A DNA stretch of 64,000 bases from Hydractinia symbiolongicarpus (lineage: Eukaryota; Cnidaria; Hydrozoa; Anthoathecata; Hydractiniidae): assembly GCF_029227915.1 (NCBI RefSeq), contig NC_079887.1:17111650-17175649 (forward strand), in the 5' to 3' direction. A program made the translations under genes and the position numbers. Below are positions 59,993-64,000 of the stretch, in pieces. Numbering within the stretch: position 1 is the first letter of the stretch; the number at the start of each line of letters is the position of its first letter. Below the pieces are notes generated by a model. That model made no database searches, had not been told where the DNA came from, and was given only the letters and a program-made list of their open reading frames with translations.

Positions 59993-60750
59993 TTACCACT
60001 CCTTGACATGCTCTGGAGGTACTTCAACACCCTCGGGTACTAGCATGAGCTCCTCTGACACGAAGCTTCGATCAGGACCATCCGCCAGATAGTATAACAG
60101 CCTCGTACATGTCACGATACGGTCAAGCCTATACGTTTATTGCTCCACCATGCGTCGGTCGCGCGTCTTTTAGCATCACCGTGCTCTTCTCCGGGTTGCA
60201 GCAGATAGAGGTAGAGACCATCCTCAGGTAGAGGCTTTTCTTCAGGATGGCCTTCGTAAGCGGGACTTCATCCAGCTTGGTCTCTAGCAGTTTACTCCGA
60301 ACCATTATCGCACTGAAAGGTCTTCGGATAACGGAGATGTCCTGCCTTGTAAATATTCTTGAGCATACCAGCGACGTCGCTAGCCTTTTCCGTTCTCAAA
60401 GGTCTCGCTACCTTATACCTCGAAGCCACGTCAATGCCTGTGAGGATGTATTTATAGGCGTTTCCATAGACTTTATCATGGGGCATGTAGAGCAAGTCAA
60501 ACTGGTGCATCTCGTTGATTTTCGTGATGGTGAAATGTGGGTAGTTGATGCGCTTGGAGCCTTTGATTTCCCTGAGCCAGAGCAGCTGACGAGTCAGCCA
60601 GTGAATAACTCTCTTCTTAGAAAGGCCAGAGTGTTCAGCGACTAGTTTAATGGCTTACCTTCCAGTCCAGAGATGTTCGGGCTGGTAGTAGATTTGACTT
60701 AACTTTCCTGCTTCCTCAGGAGTAATGGTATGTGCTGTTACTTTCGACAT
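59993..60750 (-). pseudogene. Retroviral-type (rve) integrase of the Polinton, broken and partly deleted
   Basis: On the minus strand ATG at 60,750 starts MSKVTAHTITPEEAGKLSQIYYQPEHLWTGR, then TAA (codon 32), then AIKLVAEHSGLSKKRVIHWLTRQLLWLRE (helix-turn-helix type). The DDE core follows: HQFDLLYMPH, YILTGIDVASRYKVARPL, FQCDNGSE, then TAA at 60,292. The same frame later shows LPEDGLYLYLLQPGEEHGDAKRRATDAWW and, after a shift near 60,125, TRLLYYLADGPDRSFVSEELMLVPEGVEVPP, the C-terminal region of Polinton integrases, ending TAA at 59,993. The segment with the catalytic Glu seems to be missing between 60,290 and 60,240. Role: insertion of element DNA into the host genome. Inactive as it stands. 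Confidence 0.85.
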
Positions 60751-60783
60751 GTTTATTACATATCGAAAACGTTCCGCGTTACG

Positions 60784-61219
60784 TTACGCCCATTTATACG
60801 CTGCAAAACCCATAAGTGCTAAGGAGCCTAGAATAAAGGTGAGTTCACCGTCTTGTTGCTCCTTGGAGGGTATATAGTAGTCGGAGAGTTTTGGAGCTTT
60901 TTCGTTCGTCGCGATATAGTACTGTCGCATGCCCTCATCGAGTTCTTTAAGACTCTCACCAGCGACGCTTAAGCTCCCGTTACTGATTGTACCAGTCGAT
61001 CTTTGCCTGTATGTCACGTATCCATTGGGATTGAGCAGCTTGAAGTTGTTCGATCGCTTTATCGTGCCTTTTGCGCTCCTCTTCGCCATGCCCTGACAAT
61101 TTATTGAAGAGGAAATTAGACCCTGAAAAGGCCAATGCGTTTATAGCAGCGCCTGCTACGAGTACGCCAATTGTTGCTATTTGTTTATTTCTAAAATTCC
61201 ACAGAGTGAAATCTGCCAT
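60784..61219 (-). pseudogene. Polinton conserved membrane/helical protein, one frameshift
   Basis: ATG at 61,219: MADFTLWNFRNKQIATIGVLVAGAAINALAFSGSNFLFNKLSG (one membrane segment). A long helix follows (EEERKRHDKAIEQLQAAQSQWIRDIQAKIDWYNQ), closing at TGA near 60,980. The neighbouring frame carries on: SLKELDEGMRQYYIATNEKAPKLSDYYIPSKEQQDGELTFILGSLALMGFAAYKWA, a second membrane segment at the C-terminus, stop at 60,784. One gene with a one-base shift near 60,970. It starts 10 bp after the capsid gene's last stop, so it is co-oriented with it. I know this as a recurrent Polinton ORF of uncertain function, perhaps a virion membrane component. Confidence 0.65.
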
Positions 61220-61229
61220 CTAAAATATT

Positions 61230-62388
61230 CAACTGACCATCTTGGAGCAAGTACACATAGCAGCGTATATCTCCAGTTCCATATCTCCAGTGTGATCGGG
61301 TGTCGCTCTAAAATCGACAAATAATGCGTATCTTTCCACGAAAAACTGTCCAATCGTCATCTCCGATCGTGGCTACCAAACGATTTGCTCGAGATGATCT
61401 TTTGGGAGCATAGCATGCGAGTAGAGTTCATTAGGCTCTCCCTCGACAGTGATCATGATTTTTTCGATATTGGGGTTGTAGAAGACCTCATTAGCACCAG
61501 AGTAAGCCTTGACTTTCCCCGGATCTACAAAGAGTAGCAAGACGCCCTTAAGAGACTTTGCCGGAGTATCAATCTGGAGGTTGTAGCTGGTATCAGCTTT
61601 CTTCATTGTTATAACATTGCTGCGGAGTACACGCTCATAGGGTAGGGCGAGACGGCTGTCGCGTGATATCATAGCATTCACTAAGCCTTCATTGATAATC
61701 TTATCAAATTCGAGCGCGATATTGGTAATTATATAACCAGCATCGGCTGGCTTGGCTGCGATAGACCCTGATGCTGCCGTACCAGCATCTTTGATGACTT
61801 CGTCATAGGGTGAAAAATGTATTACGAACTGGAGCCTATTGTGCAAACCTGCTTGGTAGAAGGGTAAGTCTCTAGTGAGTTCGAAAATTTTGCCGATAGG
61901 GATGGCAAAAGTATTGCCATACGCTGCCACGATCGCTTTTTCTTCATCATTTCCAACATGGTCACTAGCATTGACTTGCAGAGCTCTGATCGTTCCGTCG
62001 TTGGGATTTATGTCTCCAAGAATTAGGTTGTTCTCTCGGTCAAATTTGGGCAGCCAGAGATCCCGATACACAGCTAGGATATTAAAATCGCTGATGTTCA
62101 GCACTTCATTACCGTTCAAGCTGATGCGAAGGTTTTGAACCATGCCTTTCCGATGTTGCTGACGATGGTGCGTTTGGTATTGGCACCTGTAAGCTCCAAG
62201 TCAAAGAGGAGTTTGAGAGAGCCTGGGAAAATTACATCATTCTGACCCATGTTTGGTATGTCCACGTACAAGTCCTCGTTTTGATTGATCGTGCTGGGGA
62301 CACGAGAGACTTTAACATGCTGTTTCTTCTCTTTTAATGCCAGCATTGTCCTTAATTCCTTATGCGGGTTTAAGATTGTTCCGTACAT
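61230..62388 (-). pseudogene. Polinton major capsid protein (double jelly-roll type), one shift and one stop
   Basis: ATG at 62,388 (MYGTILNPHKELRTMLALKEKKQHVKVSRVPSTI.. LYVDIPNMGQNDVIFPGSLKLLFDLEL). A shift at about 62,135 follows, then 256 open codons (VQNLRISLNGNEVLNISDFNI.. LWLPKFDRENNLILGDI.. NTFAIPIGKIFELTRDLPFYQAGLHNRLQFVIHFSPYDEVI.. PYERVLRSNVITMKKADTSYNLQIDTPAKSLKGVLLLFVDPGK.. IEKIMITVEGEPNELYS) to TAG 61,373-61,375. The same frame stays open to TGA 61,230 (GQFFVERYALFVDFRATPDHTG.. LEIYAAMCTCSKMVS). The beta-rich order, INNG-type 'ISLNGNEV' opening and closing VERYAL..DFRATPD segment are those of Polinton capsid proteins. Expected role: icosahedral shell. Nearly intact. Confidence 0.85.
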
Positions 62389-62417
62389 TTATTAGTACGG
62401 AATTGTGGGTTGAATAA

Positions 62418-62705
62418 ATGCCTATTAACGCAGTATACGAAGGAGATGACTTTACGCCAGAGGAAGGCATTCCAGATGAGCTCGAGGAGTTCAGTAGCGA
62501 GAGTGAGATCCTTCGACCCAAGGATATTTCCGAATCAAGTACTACGCCGGCAACACCTTCGGAAGGTGGCCTCACTGACACCACGACTCTCATGGCAAGG
62601 CATGAGCTACTAAGATAGAAAGTAGACGATCTTTATGATCTCCTAAGTAAGGAGCTACAGCAGAAGCCAATCGCGAAAACGTACTACAAATTTGAAGCAG
62701 GATAA
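62418..62705 (+). pseudogene. Small acidic Polinton ORF with one internal stop
   Basis: Divergent from the capsid gene, with 29 bp between starts. ATG 62,418: MPINAVYEGDDFTPEEGIPDELEEFSSESEILRPKDISESSTTPATPSEGG.. to TAG 62,616-62,618. The same frame then reads KVDDLYDLLSKELQQKPIAKTYYKFEAG to TAA 62,703. Strongly acidic and Ser/Thr-rich, probably disordered, with a helical tail. Possibly a scaffold or accessory protein; no family named. Confidence 0.5.
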
Positions 62706-62780
62706 GAAGGAAGAAGCACGAAAAGCGCACGGTTTACTATCATCCGAAACTCAGAGCCAGCTGCTATATATCAAAGACAT

Positions 62781-63194
62781 TTAGGTTTGCATGTAATAAT
62801 TTGAACCTTGCCTATAGATGCCAGATAGCTTGATGATGGCATTGCACTTGCAGCTTTGTTTTAGTGGTACTTTTTTGGAATGGAAGTCGGTTCTGACTTT
62901 ACTCTCCCACTCCTTCACCTTGATAGTGATGTATTTACCTTTTTTCACAGGTGAGGTGGTGAAGCAATGACCTTCCAAGGACTCTACCTTGGTCAGGATA
63001 CTCTCATTCTTCTCTAGCCACTCGGGATGGTTATAGATATCGAATGACATGGTAGGAAGGCAGCCATCATCATAACGCGAGGCACCATTGGAATAGATCC
63101 GTATTTCCGGAATTTGTTGGATTATATCGGAGTTGGGATTTCGGGACTTCGGGATTTCCCTTGTCGTCGTCGTCGACTGCGCTAGAACGAACAT
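62781..63194 (-). CDS. Uncharacterised intact Polinton-side ORF, 137 residues
   Basis: ATG at 63,194, stop at 62,781: MFVLAQSTTTTREIPKSRNPNSDIIQQIPEIRIYSNGASRYDDGCLPTMSFDIYNHPEWLEKNESI.. GHCFTTSPVKKGKYITIKVKEWESKVRTDFHSKKVPLKQSCKCNAIIKLSGIYRQGS. Soluble, with two Cys-x-Cys/Cys residues late in the chain. No family recognised. Codon composition and position continue the Polinton minus-strand block, so I count it as element-derived. It is the last coding region before AT-rich host sequence resumes. Confidence 0.55.
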   Translation of the reverse strand: MFVLAQSTTTTREIPKSRNPNSDIIQQIPEIRIYSNGASRYDDGCLPTMSFDIYNHPEWLEKNESILTKVESLEGHCFTTSPVKKGKYITIKVKEWESKVRTDFHSKKVPLKQSCKCNAIIKLSGIYRQGSNYYMQT

Positions 63195-63200
63195 ATTACC

Positions 63201-63349
63201 ATCTCTCCTTCATAGAAACTTAGTCAGAAAACACACCATACATAGAAGGGTAACAACGTAATACATCAACTAATACACTTACCTACTATAATTTTATAAA
63301 TTAATTTACCTTTTAGCGGAACTTTGTCTTTGTTACACTAGCTCGCAGA
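63201..63349. other. Presumed right border region of the Polinton
   Basis: Base composition returns to AT-rich. I see no inverted copy of 52,451-52,600 here, so the right terminal repeat is absent or beyond recognition. Confidence 0.3.
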
Positions 63350-63480
63350 TGCTAGGGTATTCAAATACAGCTGTCCGTCCCAAAATGGAAATTTGTGGCT
63401 CTCTGAGCACCGAACGGGATTTAACGTGAGTTCGAGTCACACCTTCGTTACTAACTTAGTGATGTTTCTTTTTTCTTGGT
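63350..63480 (+). mobile_element. SINE-like repeat with tRNA-like box B, copy B
   Basis: 'GGGTATTCAAATACAGCTGTCCGTCCC', 'AAAATGGAAATTT.TGGCTCTCTGAGCACCG' and GTGAGTTCGAGTCACACC (box B-like GTTCGAGTC) match, in the same order, the reverse complement of 39,165-39,340. Confidence 0.6.
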
Positions 63481-63631
63481 TCAGGTTTTTTATTCCCTAA
63501 TGTCAACAATAATAATATTGTTTTACTATCAAATTGCTTTTTTAGTGGATTATGTATTCTAGTAGAACAATTCGCTGTTATAGCATACAATATTTTTGAG
63601 ATATCTTTGAAAATAGTTTTAACTAGTTAGT

Positions 63632-63710
63632 GTATGTGGCGCATTGGTTGCGTGTTTGTCTTGTGACCATGGTAGTACGAGTTCGAACCCTGGTGAAATC
63701 AGTGGATTTT
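63632..63710 (+). tRNA. tRNA-like sequence, probably a SINE head
   Basis: TGTGGCGCATTGGTTGCG resembles box A with its D-arm context, and GAGTTCGAACCCTGG, 40 bases on, is a near-perfect box B with flanking T-stem pairs. Acceptor pairing is poor, so a functional tRNA is unlikely. Confidence 0.4.
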
Positions 63711-63720
63711 TTCTTCATTA

Positions 63721-64000
63721 TTATCGTTTTAACTTTCCTTTTTATCTTTCTGTTGAGATGTCTTTTCACGCCATCAATCCTATTTTTTGTACATTATTTG
63801 CATCAACCAATTTCACAACCTTGCTCATTTTGTGAGCAGATCGATTAATTGAAGATCGATAGCAGCGCGGGCGGAATGATTCTAAAATTCAATGGATCTG
63901 GAAAATGTTATACAACTGAATGGGTAAACTTGGAAAAAAATCGAGTTTTCGGTTATAGTGTAAAAATACTGTAAAAATCTATAGGAAAAAAGCCATATCT
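63721..64000. other. Noncoding stretch at the window end
   Basis: Nothing recognised. Confidence 0.3.

Larger units (their letters stand above)
52451..63200 (+). mobile_element. Decayed Polinton/Maverick element
   Basis: About 10.7 kb with the gene set of Polintons: protein-primed family B DNA polymerase, A32-like packaging ATPase, retroviral-type integrase, double-jelly-roll major capsid protein and several small ORFs. Base composition (about 45% GC by eye) and dense coding differ sharply from the AT-rich surroundings. Nearly all larger genes carry stops or frameshifts. No terminal inverted repeats were seen at either end: the left border falls at 52,450 inside a host repeat, directly before the polymerase, and the right side fades after 63,200. 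The Ulp1-like protease usual in Polintons was not recognised. The copy is most likely truncated and inactive. Confidence 0.9.

Noticed and set aside
60247-60645. 132-residue plus-strand ORF in the Polinton
   Set aside because: Antisense shadow of the integrase gene, whose DDE motifs lie on the minus strand.
61875-62138. Plus-strand ORF at the capsid gene
   Set aside because: Antisense shadow of the capsid coding sequence.

Overview
This is an AT-rich window of an animal nuclear genome. I see no operons, rRNA or intact housekeeping gene. Several things point to an invertebrate, most likely a cnidarian: spliced genes, TTAA- and TA-flanked MITEs, tRNA-derived SINE-like repeats, Penelope-like elements, and a Polinton/Maverick with the protein set known from animals. 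The taxon is an inference from the element families; no host gene proves it.

Left part (1-24 kb): repeats and gene remnants. In order: a broken THAP domain (142-512); a pogo/Tigger-like MITE whose right part is tandemly duplicated (2.57-3.86 kb); a satellite of about 460-bp units with a 1,695-bp higher-order repeat (4.9-9.65 kb); a piggyBac-like MITE (14.86-15.60 kb); a MITE with TTA target sites (17.55-18.20 kb); a 44-bp minisatellite; a (TATG)n array; and a three-exon gene for a Gln/Pro/Arg-Gly-rich protein whose splice phases agree (19,576-20,692).

Middle (24-45 kb): SWIM zinc-finger gene fragments surround an inverted-repeat block holding a minus-strand RING-finger pseudogene (24.1-29.2 kb). 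A rearranged Penelope-like nest follows (29.2-33.6 kb): one copy with a large internal deletion, one 5'-truncated copy that keeps the reverse transcriptase catalytic part and the GIY-YIG nuclease, four LTR-like repeats and a 0.68-kb inverted repeat. Then come a long (CAGA)n array, SINE copies, a second piggyBac-like MITE in opposite orientation, a tRNA-like sequence, a decayed tyrosine-recombinase-like gene (42.97-44.27 kb) and a LINE reverse transcriptase scrap.

Right part (45-64 kb): a (TAGA)n array abuts a SINE-like repeat, then a 0.64-0.73-kb tandem repeat family. This family is broken at 52,450 by a decayed Polinton/Maverick (about 52.45-63.2 kb). The Polinton carries, on the plus strand, protein-primed DNA polymerase B, small structural-type ORFs, the packaging ATPase, a coiled-coil ORF and a BRO-like ORF. 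On the minus strand it carries the integrase, a membrane protein and the double-jelly-roll-type major capsid protein. Almost every larger gene has stops or frameshifts, so the element looks like a dead provirus-like copy. No protease and no terminal inverted repeats were seen. Three small ORFs remain open. The window ends with further tRNA-like repeats.
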